DNA from: an uncultured bacterium
Lineage (GTDB): Bacteria; Verrucomicrobiota; Kiritimatiellia; RFP12; UBA1067
DNA length: 29,081 nucleotides
Reading direction: 5' to 3'
Assembly (NCBI GenBank): GCA_902779075.1
Contig: CACZAK010000035.1
Location: 1-29,081 of the forward strand
The notes beneath the pieces are model-generated. The model searched no databases. It saw only the letters and a program-made list of their open reading frames with translations, and was not told where the DNA came from. The translations under genes were made by a program, and so were the position numbers. Below, one piece after another: positions 7,754 through 16,877 of the stretch. Position 1 is the first letter of the stretch. Every line of letters begins with the position of its first letter.

Positions 7754-7785
7754 TTGACAAATGGTTTTATGTTCTCTGATATACT
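7754..7785 (+). promoter_or_regulatory. Promoter of the surface-protein operon
   Basis: Two overlapping TTGACA copies (7743-7748 and 7754-7759) precede TGATATACT (7777-7785). TTGACA at 7754 to TGATAT at 7777 gives a 17-base spacer; TATACT at 7780 would give 20. The next gene starts at 7824. The stretch 7600-7800 is AT-rich relative to its surroundings. Confidence 0.55.
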
Positions 7786-7823
7786 ACGCGCCGTCAGACA
7801 AAACCCTATAGAGCGAGGTGAAA

Positions 7824-9929
7824 ATGAACGTAAAAAAAGAAAAGTTGATTGGTCTCATGTTGTCCGGGGCAATATGTCTCTCCGCAATCGCCGCTGAGAG
7901 GCCTGAACTCACGGCGTATCCGTACAAGGCCACCGTCACCAATGGTGGGACATACGCCAACGAAAGCGCTGTTGGTACGGACTTCGTCGTGAGCGGAACA
8001 ATAACGTCCGAGCTGACGTTCAGTTCGGACGTCCCGTATCGCGTGACGCTCAATGGCGCTACGGTCTCCAAGACCATTACCCTCTCCGGCGATGCAACGC
8101 TATGGCTTGTGGGCGACAACGCCGTAGAGACGACGGCCGCGACCGCGATCTCGTCATCCGGGACGCTGACGATCGGCGGGCCGGGGTCCGTCACGCTGGC
8201 CTCCGCCCCGACGAAGAAGCAGACCGGTCCCGTCATCGCGGAGGATCTCGTCGTGGCAGGTGGAAACGTCTCAATCGTCCTCAACGCCGACGTGAAGAAC
8301 GTCGCCGGCATCACGCTCACGGGCGATTACATGCAGATGGCCGGTTTCGTCGCGATTGACTGCGCGTCGTACGGCGCCGTGAACAAGGTGAACGGCATCC
8401 TCGTGAACAAAAAGGCGAAGTCCGTGACGGTGGAGGGCGGACGTCTCTCCGTCGCCGTGTGCGGAGAGAAGTCCGTCGGCGTCTCGCTCGACAAGTCAGG
8501 CACGACGATGCTCCTCTCCGGCGGAACCGTCGAACTCGCCGTTGCAGGAGACGGCGCAAAGGGCATCAAGGGTGACGAGACGTTCACGATGACCGGAGGG
8601 CTGCTCAACGCCTCCGTCACCGGCAACGTCCTCTACGAGAACTACGAAGACGGCGACGGCAGCAACTATGTCGTGAAGGTATCCTCCACGTCGCTTCTTT
8701 CCTCTACGGGCAACTACGTCGTGCAGGATACGTCGCCCGCATACGCCGTGAAATGCGGCAACATCTCGATATCCGGAGGAACGGTGCGCATCTCCGCGAC
8801 GGGCATCGCCTCGCGCGGACTCTGCGCGGACGCGGACGGCGGGACGTTCGACATCTCCGGCGGATTCTTCGACGTGACGTGCGCCGGCGGCGCATCCAAC
8901 ACAATTCTCGAAATGCTCGACGAGACAGCTTTGACGACGGACATCGACAAGGCCACCGCATGTGGTCTTCGCACGTCGGAGACGAACAGCGTCTTCAGAA
9001 TCACCGGCGGGACGCTCAACCTCGTCGCAAGCGGAACCGGCGGCAAGTGCATCGTCGCAAAGGGCGAACTCGTCATCGGCACGTCCGGCCAGACCACGAC
9101 GCCGTCCGACTCCGCCTTCCACCCCGACATCCAGGCCGCGACATACGGCACGCAGATATACGTCGCCGCAAATAAGCAGAAGAACTACCTGAGCGTCGGC
9201 ACCGCAACTGTCGCCGACCTTGCGTCCACGACATACTACTTCGCCTCAAACAAGGTCGTCTCCGCATCTGGCGAAAATGTAGACCACTCTAACCCGAAGT
9301 GCATCAAGGCGGAAGGAAACCTCACGATGCACGGCGGCAGGATACGCGGCTTCTCGCAGGCCGAGGGCGGCGAGGGATTCGAGTCGAAGAAGGTGATGAC
9401 GATCAACGGCGGCGTGTTCGAGGCGACGACCTACGACGACTGCATCAACGCAGGCGAATCCCTTGTCATCAACGGCGGTTACCTCTACTGCGGCGCGACG
9501 AACAATGACTGTATCGACTCGAACGGATCGGGTTCCGACTCCATAGTCATCAACGGCGGAATAGTCCTTTGCTTCACGGCGGCAACGCCAGAAATCGGCA
9601 TCGACACGGACAACTCCAACGGTTTGAAGATCAACGGCGGGACGGTCGTTTCGTTCGGAAGCGCTGCGGGCAACATGGTCGTTGGCTCAACAGGGACGCT
9701 CGCGACGTACAAGGGCACTTCTGTGTCCGCCTCGACATACGCGGGAAAGTACCTGAAGATGACAGGCGGCAGCAAGACGGTCTATGCGAAGGTGCCGTCC
9801 ATGAGCAGCAGTTCGGGATCGGTCTCGATCGTCTGCACCACGGACGGCTGCTCGTCCGCGCCGTCGATCTCCGCCGTCACCAGTCCGTCCGGCACATCGC
9901 AGAACTTCCACGGCGTGTACTTCCAATAG
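7824..9929 (+). CDS. Secreted Cthe_2159-like carbohydrate-binding beta-helix protein
   Basis: A 701-residue exported protein with a signal peptide (LIGLMLSGAICLSAIA). Almost the whole length is made of short beta-strand turns of the type TISGGTVRISATG, ITGGTLNLVASG and MTINGGVFEATTYDDCINAG, the pattern of the Cthe_2159-like family (PF14262). Those are calcium-binding right-handed beta-helices with polysaccharide-lyase shape that bind pectic acids. The C-terminal half holds the strongest signature: SNPKCIKAEGNLTMHGG, GGEGFESK, YDDCINAGESLVINGG, NDCIDSNG and EIGIDTDNSNGLKINGG. It ends with a small beta-domain near KYLKMTGG. ATG 7824 follows GAGGTGAAA; a GTG at 7818 is also in frame. It is paralogous to the gene at 11304. 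Binding rather than catalysis is the safer call. Confidence 0.85.
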   Translation: MNVKKEKLIGLMLSGAICLSAIAAERPELTAYPYKATVTNGGTYANESAVGTDFVVSGTITSELTFSSDVPYRVTLNGATVSKTITLSGDATLWLVGDNAVETTAATAISSSGTLTIGGPGSVTLASAPTKKQTGPVIAEDLVVAGGNVSIVLNADVKNVAGITLTGDYMQMAGFVAIDCASYGAVNKVNGILVNKKAKSVTVEGGRLSVAVCGEKSVGVSLDKSGTTMLLSGGTVELAVAGDGAKGIKGDETFTMTGGLLNASVTGNVLYENYEDGDGSNYVVKVSSTSLLSSTGNYVVQDTSPAYAVKCGNISISGGTVRISATGIASRGLCADADGGTFDISGGFFDVTCAGGASNTILEMLDETALTTDIDKATACGLRTSETNSVFRITGGTLNLVASGTGGKCIVAKGELVIGTSGQTTTPSDSAFHPDIQAATYGTQIYVAANKQKNYLSVGTATVADLASTTYYFASNKVVSASGENVDHSNPKCIKAEGNLTMHGGRIRGFSQAEGGEGFESKKVMTINGGVFEATTYDDCINAGESLVINGGYLYCGATNNDCIDSNGSGSDSIVINGGIVLCFTAATPEIGIDTDNSNGLKINGGTVVSFGSAAGNMVVGSTGTLATYKGTSVSASTYAGKYLKMTGGSKTVYAKVPSMSSSSGSVSIVCTTDGCSSAPSISAVTSPSGTSQNFHGVYFQ

Positions 9930-9954
9930 TCTTTGAAAAGAAAGGATTTCGAAT

Positions 9955-11283
9955 ATGAACAAGATGAATCTCATTTGCGCAGTTACATTCGCAACGCTCG
10001 CATCCGCATCCGTCGTCGCAGGACCGGGTGGCGGCGGAACTCCGCCCGGCGGCGGTGGGAACCAACCTGGCGGGAACCAGCCTGGCGGCGGTGCGTCAGC
10101 CACCTGGACGTTCGACACTTTTCTTGCGTCCGCGACCACGACATCGGGGTTGATTATCCGTGAGGGGATAATCATAGGTTACGACAGCTCGACGTCTGCA
10201 ACGGTCGCATCAACGGTTAGGGACATCGCCGAAGGCGCCTTGGCGGGGTGCACGACGCTTACGAGCATCGACCTCTCCGCGACGTCCATCACGGAAATCC
10301 CAGAATCCGCGTTCGCCGGATGTTCGAACCTCGCCACGGTCATTCTCCCCTCCACCTGCACAACGATCGGCGCCAACGCCTTCGCGGGCTGCACGAAGCT
10401 CGCGACGCTGACGGCGCCTGGCGTGACGTCCGTGGGTGACGATTCCTTTCGTGCCTGTTCCGCTTTGTCCGTCATTCCCTCTACCGTCAGGGCGGCAGGC
10501 GCTTTCTCATTTGCTCTGTCAGGCGTGACGTCCGTTGACCTCACCGGCATGACATCGGTTAGCGAGGGCGCGTTTGCGGGATGCGAGAGCCTGACGACGG
10601 CGACGGTCGCGGCGGGCACGACGCTCCCGGACGCACTGTTCGCCGGCTGTATCGCGCTCAACATGAGCGACTGGTCGGGTGTGGTCGCTTTCGGCCAAGC
10701 CGCGCTGGCGGGGATCCCGGCGACGACAATCACGCTCAGCCCATCCGCAAAGCTCGCCGCATACGCGCTTGCGGCGAGTGAGGCAACCGTGTTAACGACG
10801 CTTTCCAATTCATCGCTTCCCGCATTCTCGGACACGGCCTTCATCGGCCGCGAAGTCTCTTATATGCCAATTGCCGGATCCGTCACGCGAATCGAGGCAT
10901 TCGACCTCGTCGAGTGGCTGATTGCCGATGCGGCGGGAGATTCACCAACCGTGACTCAGCCCGCCGACTACAACACCGCCACTCTCAAGTCATGGCTCGC
11001 CACAGGAAACAACGCCTATCTCTATACCTACGCGGACGACCTTGCGGCGAATGCTAGTTTCGTTGGACTGACCATAGACGGCACTCGATTTGTGTACAAC
11101 GCCCCGACGGATACCGCTATCTCCATCTCAGTCACACCTGTAGCCTGCTACACGCTTTCCGTGGAAGAAAGCGACTGGAGCGCGGATAATCTCGTCTGGT
11201 CAGACGAAGCTGGCGCTTACGTAGCAGCCGACGCGACGCAACCATCTTGTTTCGCTCGACTCAGGTTTTCATTCAACTGGTAA
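9955..11283 (+). CDS. Secreted BspA-like leucine-rich-repeat protein with Gly/Pro linker
   Basis: A 442-residue exported protein. The signal peptide (about 1-22) leads into a Gly/Pro/Asn-rich linker (about 23-47: GGGGTPPGGGGNQPGGNQ). Residues about 75-270 carry BspA/LRR_5 repeats of the form IPESAFAGCSNLATVILPST and IGANAFAGCTKLATLTAPG. Such proteins are displayed at the surface and mediate adhesion or ligand binding. The rest (about 300-442) is less repetitive. The start is supported by AAAGGA (9941-9946), 25 bases after the previous stop, so it belongs to the same operon. The next gene starts 20 bases after its stop. Confidence 0.85.
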   Translation: MNKMNLICAVTFATLASASVVAGPGGGGTPPGGGGNQPGGNQPGGGASATWTFDTFLASATTTSGLIIREGIIIGYDSSTSATVASTVRDIAEGALAGCTTLTSIDLSATSITEIPESAFAGCSNLATVILPSTCTTIGANAFAGCTKLATLTAPGVTSVGDDSFRACSALSVIPSTVRAAGAFSFALSGVTSVDLTGMTSVSEGAFAGCESLTTATVAAGTTLPDALFAGCIALNMSDWSGVVAFGQAALAGIPATTITLSPSAKLAAYALAASEATVLTTLSNSSLPAFSDTAFIGREVSYMPIAGSVTRIEAFDLVEWLIADAAGDSPTVTQPADYNTATLKSWLATGNNAYLYTYADDLAANASFVGLTIDGTRFVYNAPTDTAISISVTPVACYTLSVEESDWSADNLVWSDEAGAYVAADATQPSCFARLRFSFNW

Positions 11284-11303
11284 ACCCCAAAAGGAGAAAA
11301 AAC

Positions 11304-14300
11304 ATGAAAAGCAGAATACTCGCACTGACACTCGGTTGCGCTGTTGTCGCTTTCGGCGACTATGCGCACACGGTCGAATACTCGTCACCGGGCGTTTATG
11401 AAATCACGGAGTCCGGTACGGACGTGACGCTGTCCGGCCCGATCAACGGAAACGTCGACGTGAAGCTACCGGCGAACTGTCGAGTCTCGCTATCAGGCGT
11501 CACGATGTCAGGTGTGCTGACGATAAACGGCGACGCCGAACTTATGCTCGTCGGGGCGAATTCCGTGACAACGGATGACGCAACGGCGATATCCTGCTCG
11601 GGCACGCTCACAATCGCCGGCACTGGTTCGCTCGCAGCCACTTCGTCCGGCGCGAAGAAGACGGGCGTCATCTCTGCGGAGAACCTCACGCTTGCGGGCG
11701 GGACGACGACGCTGACAATCAGCAATCCAAAGGCAAAAAACGCCTGCGGCGTCTCGCTTTCCGGTGACTACGCGCAAACGGACGGCACGTTGAAGATTGT
11801 AGGCTCGTCAGACAAGTACAAGCAGAACGGCGTATTTCTTGCCAAGAAAAACACAAAGGCGACAATTACTGGCGGTACTCTCGACATGACGCTTGCCGGC
11901 GAGAAATCAGTCGGACTCGCAATGGACAAGGACACCGTGACAGGCACGATGTCCGGCGGAACTTTGAAGTTCGCCATGTCGGGCGACGGCGCCAAAGGCG
12001 TCAAGGGCGATGGCTCGTTCACGATGACCGGCGGTACACTTGAGGCGACCTTGTCCGGTGGCGTTGTCGAAGATTACTTCGAATACGAGGACGGTGACGG
12101 CAACACGTGGAACTACTACATTACGCTCTCTTCCTCCACTAAAACGAGCGGCGGAACTTCCACATACAACACATCCTCGCTTATCGCCAACGGCACGTAT
12201 CCCGTCATGGACCCTTCCAAGTGCTACGCGGTGAAGGTCGGCACACTGGACATATCCGGCGGCGCGATCACGGTCTCGGCAACAGGTACGGCGGGACGCG
12301 GACTCGGCGCGGACAACATGACCATCTCCGGAGGAACCTTCGACATATCCGTTGCCGGCGGCACGACCGACGTTTATGTGGAATCTCTCTTAGAGTCCGA
12401 CGAACTGACGGACGACACATTCGCTTCAGGCGTCCCCACATGCCTTGATTCCGGTGGCGCTTCGTGTCTCAAGACCTCTGGCACGAACAGCGTCCTGACG
12501 ATTTCCGGCGGTACGTTCAATCTCAGGGCGACAGGTAATGCAGGAAAGCTCATCAACGCCGCAGGCTATCTGGTGATTGGGACAGAAGGCCAGACAACAC
12601 TGCCATCGGACTCTTCGTTCTCGCCGGATATCAGCGGATCGGCAACGGGCTCAAAGGTCTTTTGCACTGCGGTGAAGCAGAAATACTACGGGACGCTTGC
12701 CGTCGCGACGGCGACAACCAACATTTCGGATAAGACGCTTTCCGTTGCAAACGACAATCTTGTCAGCGTGGCTTCTACTACCACTCAGACAACGCAATCC
12801 TTCGGCACCCCTGGTGGTCAGGGAGGTCCCAACGGTGGAACGCCCCCCGACGGTGGGACGCCTCCAAGTGGCGGAATGCCAGGCGGTGGAATGCCAGGCG
12901 GCATGGACGATGATGCGGATTACTCCAACCCCAAGGGAATCAAGGCTTATTCCGGGGTTACAGTACACGGTGGACGTATCGTCGTCACAACGGCGAACGA
13001 CGGTGGCGAAGGTCTTGAGTCAAAAAATGACTTTGTAATAAACGGAGGCGTAATTGACCTGCAGTGCTACGACGACAGCATCAATTCAGGCGGCGACCTC
13101 TACATCAACGGAGGATACGTCTCTGCAGCTTCGTCCGGCAACGACGCCATCGACTCTAACGGCAACATCTACATGACAGGCGGCGTAGTCCTTGCGTTCT
13201 CCACCGCCGGAGGCGCGGAGGTGGGCATCGACACCGACAACGCCAGCGGCCTTGTGATCAGCGGCGGCCACCTCGTCGCTGTCGGCGGGGCAGCAGGGAA
13301 CATGGTAATAGGCTCTAGCGGCACGCAAAAGACGTACATGGAGGCGTCCGCTTCCGCCTCAACCTACTCCGGGAAGTATCTCTCCATGACCGGCACCGAA
13401 ACGTTCACCGTGAAAATGCCTACGCTTTCCGGGACGTTCTCACTTGTATGCACTACGGAGGGATGGACGAGCGCAGGTACGCCGGAGGTATCTACTACCG
13501 CGCCCGCAACTGGCTCGCTTTCCTTCCATGACACGTACATAACAAGCGGCGGCACTTCGACTGGTAGCAACAGCACATCGCCAGCCCATGAACTGTTCAA
13601 CTCAGACGCGACGCCGATCGCCGCCACATCCAAGCATGTTTACAGCGGGTACTTTATGGCGAATGGTGAAATTGCGGGGACGATACTTCTGAAAGTCGGA
13701 CGCGCCAACTCCCGCACTGGCATTGCGAAATTCACAGCGACAGTGCAACTGCTTGGTGGAAAGAAAACGGTCTATACCGCATCTGCGGAGATTAATTCTT
13801 CGTCTCCTACGACAGTCACGCTGACGTCCTCTTCGGATGATTCCGCGTCCACGCTGACGCTCACGGTAGGCGGCAGCTACATGGCCGGCACCATTGACGG
13901 ATTCACAGTGGAGGGCGCGCGCAATCAGTCGGCGGCGAAGGAAGCTCGCGCCACCGAATATGCGGCGAAGAGCGGCAGCACTTTTAACATCGTGTTTACC
14001 GCGTCTGACGCGAAAGGCAGTGGCGCGGAATTCGCGAATGGATATTCTGCGCTTGCACTGAAAATCTTGACTAAAGGCAAGGCGAAACTCACCGGCACCA
14101 TGGCCGATGGCACACGGGTTTTCGTGTCGGGCCTTCAGATGCTGCTGAACGAGGATGGCACAGAAGCCTGCATTCCCGTTTCTGTGCCGCTCTACACGGG
14201 CAAGCTCGGCGGATTCGCTTTCCTGCTCTGGATTGGATACGACGGTTCGCTGGACGTGACTAACCTTTCAGGATGGGACGCCACGCCTTCCTCCGCCGCG

Positions 14301-14681
14301 CCGTTCTCTGCCACGATCTCCCTCGTGGACGCTGCGGCGCTTACCGCACCGGGCGACGGCATGCTTGCGTTCTCCGTTGACACTGAGGCGTTCCCCTCTA
14401 CTATAAACGCCCTTCCCGTCCTCTCTGACCTCCTGCCGCAGGAAGTTACAGTATCGGTTCAGTCAGGACGTCTCACGGCGGCGAACGACAACGTGACCAA
14501 ACTGAAGATATCTCGCGTGAAATCAACGGGAATCTTCAATGGATCGTTTGCGGCCTACACCCAGAACGGCGACCGTACGAGAAAGAAGACCGTGCCCTTC
14601 AAGGGTGTGTTCGTGAACGGTGTGGGTTACGGTTCGGCAATAGTGAAAGGAGCGGGCTCCGCCGCTGTCATGCTGAAGTAA
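11304..14681 (+). CDS. Large secreted Cthe_2159-like beta-helix protein with Gly/Pro linker and C-terminal domain
   Basis: An 1125-residue exported protein. ATG 11304 is chosen over an in-frame ATG at 11247 because AAGGAG (11291-11296) precedes it, a signal peptide (ILALTLGCAVVAFG) follows, and the upstream frame overlaps the LRR gene. Residues about 20-495 align by eye with the first beta-helix protein (ISGGTFDISVAGG, ISGGTFNLRATGN). A Gly/Pro/Met linker at about 499-533 leads to the calcium-site-rich core: DDDADYSNPKGIKAYSG, YDDSINSGGDLYINGG, NDAIDSNG, EVGIDTDNASGLVISGG. Residues about 752-1125 are an extra region ending ISRVKSTGIFNGSF and AVMLK, similar in style to C-terminal domains often seen on verrucomicrobial secreted proteins (from memory). 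It probably binds acidic polysaccharide at the surface, like its paralogue, but with an added module. Confidence 0.85.
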   Translation: MKSRILALTLGCAVVAFGDYAHTVEYSSPGVYEITESGTDVTLSGPINGNVDVKLPANCRVSLSGVTMSGVLTINGDAELMLVGANSVTTDDATAISCSGTLTIAGTGSLAATSSGAKKTGVISAENLTLAGGTTTLTISNPKAKNACGVSLSGDYAQTDGTLKIVGSSDKYKQNGVFLAKKNTKATITGGTLDMTLAGEKSVGLAMDKDTVTGTMSGGTLKFAMSGDGAKGVKGDGSFTMTGGTLEATLSGGVVEDYFEYEDGDGNTWNYYITLSSSTKTSGGTSTYNTSSLIANGTYPVMDPSKCYAVKVGTLDISGGAITVSATGTAGRGLGADNMTISGGTFDISVAGGTTDVYVESLLESDELTDDTFASGVPTCLDSGGASCLKTSGTNSVLTISGGTFNLRATGNAGKLINAAGYLVIGTEGQTTLPSDSSFSPDISGSATGSKVFCTAVKQKYYGTLAVATATTNISDKTLSVANDNLVSVASTTTQTTQSFGTPGGQGGPNGGTPPDGGTPPSGGMPGGGMPGGMDDDADYSNPKGIKAYSGVTVHGGRIVVTTANDGGEGLESKNDFVINGGVIDLQCYDDSINSGGDLYINGGYVSAASSGNDAIDSNGNIYMTGGVVLAFSTAGGAEVGIDTDNASGLVISGGHLVAVGGAAGNMVIGSSGTQKTYMEASASASTYSGKYLSMTGTETFTVKMPTLSGTFSLVCTTEGWTSAGTPEVSTTAPATGSLSFHDTYITSGGTSTGSNSTSPAHELFNSDATPIAATSKHVYSGYFMANGEIAGTILLKVGRANSRTGIAKFTATVQLLGGKKTVYTASAEINSSSPTTVTLTSSSDDSASTLTLTVGGSYMAGTIDGFTVEGARNQSAAKEARATEYAAKSGSTFNIVFTASDAKGSGAEFANGYSALALKILTKGKAKLTGTMADGTRVFVSGLQMLLNEDGTEACIPVSVPLYTGKLGGFAFLLWIGYDGSLDVTNLSGWDATPSSAAPFSATISLVDAAALTAPGDGMLAFSVDTEAFPSTINALPVLSDLLPQEVTVSVQSGRLTAANDNVTKLKISRVKSTGIFNGSFAAYTQNGDRTRKKTVPFKGVFVNGVGYGSAIVKGAGSAAVMLK

Positions 14682-14690
14682 TTTAGCGAG

Positions 14691-14726
14691 CGCCAATGCG
14701 CACAGACTCTGTTGGCGTGGTATAAT
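14691..14726 (+). promoter_or_regulatory. Candidate operator and -10 box before the two-component genes
   Basis: TATAAT at 14721-14726 lies 11 bases before the kinase ATG, with no recognisable -35 at the right distance. Just upstream is an inverted repeat, CGCCAA (14691-14696) and TTGGCG (14712-14717). A strong -10 without a -35 plus a nearby inverted repeat fits an activator-dependent promoter, possibly autoregulated by the downstream regulator. The leader would be nearly absent. Confidence 0.4.
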
Positions 14727-14737
14727 ATCCGCACGCC

Positions 14738-16060
14738 ATGAGAGAAATGAAATTGTTCATCCTTGCCATCTTGCTGCCGGCCGTGTTTGTCGCGGCCGGT
14801 GGCGCATGGCTTGTGTCGGAGACGTGGCGCAGGCTATGGGACGACGAGCGCGAGGCGTTGGAATTGCGCGCGCGCATCATCTCGGACACCCTGATGAATC
14901 GCGCGCATGAGGAAAACATCGACGGGATGCGTCCGCCAGACAAACCGCCAAGGCGATTCGGCAACGGCCATCCTCCACCTGCCGATAGGCCTCCGCGCCA
15001 TCCGCATCACCGCATGCACCGTCTTACGCAAGAGCAGAAAAGCAATCTTGCCACTATCTGCGACGAGGTGAGAAAAGACAATGCCGCCATGATTGGCGAT
15101 GTGTCTTTCAAGATTGTCGACCCTGACGGAATCGGTATCTACGCTGCGGACGACTGGCCGTCAAAACCGGGGACCGAGGTTGAATGGCACGTCGGGCCTC
15201 CGCTTGGCGACGGCTCGCTCATGGTCGCCCGCGCCGACGGAGGCAAGAGCATGCGAACCCGCGCCGCAGCCGTGGTCGCCATCGGCGCGTCAATAGTCCT
15301 TCTGCTAGTCGCCACGCTTGTATCCGGCGGGCTCATCTTCATCAGGACGCTCCGCCGCGAGAGGCGCGAGTCGCGCATGAAGACGGACTTCATCGACAAT
15401 GTCTCGCACGAGCTGCGTACTCCGCTAGCAGGAATACGCCTGAACGCGGAACTCCTGGCCGAAGGCAGAATCCGCGATGAGGACAAGCGCAAGGGCGCGC
15501 TTGAATCGATACTTACCGAGTCCGACCGCCTTGGACGCATGGTTTCGGAACTGCTCGACTTCGGACGGCTTGAAAAAGGCACTCGCCGCTACTCGCTGGA
15601 GACATTCGACCTCGCGGCGTTCGCCTCAGGCGCAGCGGAGGCACAAGGCGTCGCGTCCATCTCCAACGGGCGTGCGCACATATCCGTAAAGGGCGAGGGG
15701 GCGCTGGTCTCGGCCGACAAGGACGCCCTCAGGCAGATCGGCGTGAATCTCGTCACCAACGCCGTAAAGTATTCCGAGGGCGAGATCGAGGTCGAGGTCG
15801 AGGGAAACGAAATCCGCTACATGGATCGCGGACCGGGCGTGCCACCTGGAAGCGAGGAGCGCATCTTCGAGCGATTCTACAGAATTGACGATTCGCTCAC
15901 GCGGCGGGAAAACGGCAGCGGCCTCGGTCTCTCAATCGCCCGAGCCCTCGCTCGTGGCATGGGCGGCGACATCAGATATGCGCACCGTCCGGGTGGCGGA
16001 AGCGTGTTCACACTCACGCTCGCACTTGCGGACAACGGCAATGGAGAGACGGGAAAATGA
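14738..16060 (+). CDS. Membrane sensor histidine kinase with Pro/His-rich periplasmic segment
   Basis: A 440-residue sensor kinase. Transmembrane segments lie at about 5-25 and 177-202, enclosing a periplasmic region of about 150 residues. There is no HAMP domain of usual length; a short linker leads to the HisKA domain with NVSHELRTPLAG (phosphoacceptor H224). The ATPase domain has the N box (NLVTNAVKYS, N341), G1 (DRGPGVP, D363), F box (FERFYR) and G2 (GSGLGLS, 393-399), so it should be active. The periplasmic part has a run rich in proline, arginine and histidine (about 66-94), including HPHHRMH, that could bind metal or polyanions. The stop overlaps the regulator start by 4 bases (ATGA). 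No ligand can be assigned from sequence. Confidence 0.93.
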   Translation: MREMKLFILAILLPAVFVAAGGAWLVSETWRRLWDDEREALELRARIISDTLMNRAHEENIDGMRPPDKPPRRFGNGHPPPADRPPRHPHHRMHRLTQEQKSNLATICDEVRKDNAAMIGDVSFKIVDPDGIGIYAADDWPSKPGTEVEWHVGPPLGDGSLMVARADGGKSMRTRAAAVVAIGASIVLLLVATLVSGGLIFIRTLRRERRESRMKTDFIDNVSHELRTPLAGIRLNAELLAEGRIRDEDKRKGALESILTESDRLGRMVSELLDFGRLEKGTRRYSLETFDLAAFASGAAEAQGVASISNGRAHISVKGEGALVSADKDALRQIGVNLVTNAVKYSEGEIEVEVEGNEIRYMDRGPGVPPGSEERIFERFYRIDDSLTRRENGSGLGLSIARALARGMGGDIRYAHRPGGGSVFTLTLALADNGNGETGK

Positions 16061-16740
16061 AATACATACTTTTCGCCGAAGACGACGAAACGCTGCGAAA
16101 CGGACTTGTGGCAACTTTTGAAAGCGAAGGCTACGAGACGCTCGGATGCAAGGACGGAGAAGAAGTTCTCGCCGCATTCCGCAACCGGCGTCCAGATCTC
16201 CTTCTGCTAGACGTGATGATGCCGGGGAAAAGCGGATACGACGTATGCGCCGAAGTGCGGAGAACCGACCCGTACCTTCCCATACTGTTCCTTACGGCGA
16301 AGACTTCAGAAGCCGACTGCGTAATCGGACTTGGGCTTGGCGCGGATGACTTCATCGCCAAACCATTCAGGGTCCGGGAACTCCTTGCCCGCGTATCCGC
16401 TGCGCTCCGGCGTTCAGACGTCGCGCCGCGTCCGACAGACCGAGACGGCACGTTCCGCATAGGCGATACGCTCATAGATGCCAACCGATTTATCGTCCAT
16501 GCTCCCGGCGAGCCGGAACAGGCCCTTACTGTCCGTGAACTCGGACTTCTGAAGACATTTGCCGCGAACCCCGGCAAGGTACTTACGCGGGACGCGCTTC
16601 TTGACGCCGTGTGGGGAGAGGAATACTTTGCAGCGAGCCGCACTCTTGACCAGCACATACTCCAGATACGGCGTAAGTTAGGAACATCCGGCGCGCGTAT
16701 CGAGACGATCCGCGGCGCCGGATACAGGCTAAAAGACTGA
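16057..16740 (+). CDS. OmpR/PhoB-family response regulator
   Basis: A 227-residue DNA-binding regulator. The receiver domain (1-120) has the acidic pair D9/D10, phosphoacceptor D52 in LLLLDVMMPGKSGYD, T80 and K102 in DDFIAKPF. A winged-helix domain (about 130-227) shows LTVRELGLLKTFAANPGKVLTRDALLDAVWG and ends IRGAGYRL, typical of OmpR/PhoB proteins. It is coupled to the kinase by the ATGA overlap and surely its partner. Likely targets are nearby surface-protein promoters; the inverted repeat at 14691-14717 is one candidate site. That assignment is inference. The CotH gene converges on it, with 137 bases between the stops. Confidence 0.95.
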   Translation: MKYILFAEDDETLRNGLVATFESEGYETLGCKDGEEVLAAFRNRRPDLLLLDVMMPGKSGYDVCAEVRRTDPYLPILFLTAKTSEADCVIGLGLGADDFIAKPFRVRELLARVSAALRRSDVAPRPTDRDGTFRIGDTLIDANRFIVHAPGEPEQALTVRELGLLKTFAANPGKVLTRDALLDAVWGEEYFAASRTLDQHILQIRRKLGTSGARIETIRGAGYRLKD

Positions 16741-16877
16741 ATTACGTTCCCTTATTCCACCGTGATGACGGCGTGGTAGCTCTGGAGCGAGCGCGACCGC
16801 GATGGTGGTGAGGTATCGCGAGGATGTTTACTTTATTGACTCCGTGTTCCTATTTGGCACGAACAAAGTGCTATTTC

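Noticed and set aside
11247..11303. Upstream ATG for the larger Cthe_2159-like protein
   Set aside because: It lies inside the LRR gene and would put 19 basic residues before a normal signal peptide; AAGGAG at 11291 points to ATG 11304.
16798..16820. Bidirectional terminator between the response regulator and CotH
   Set aside because: Only a 6-bp stem (CGCGAT/ATCGCG) with an 11-base loop and no clear T-run; too weak to call.
16752..16877. In-frame continuation after the CotH stop, ending SLQSYHAVITVE
   Set aside because: A second in-frame stop splits it after 15 codons, and only the last dozen residues look protein-like, so it is weaker than the tail at 23147-23281.
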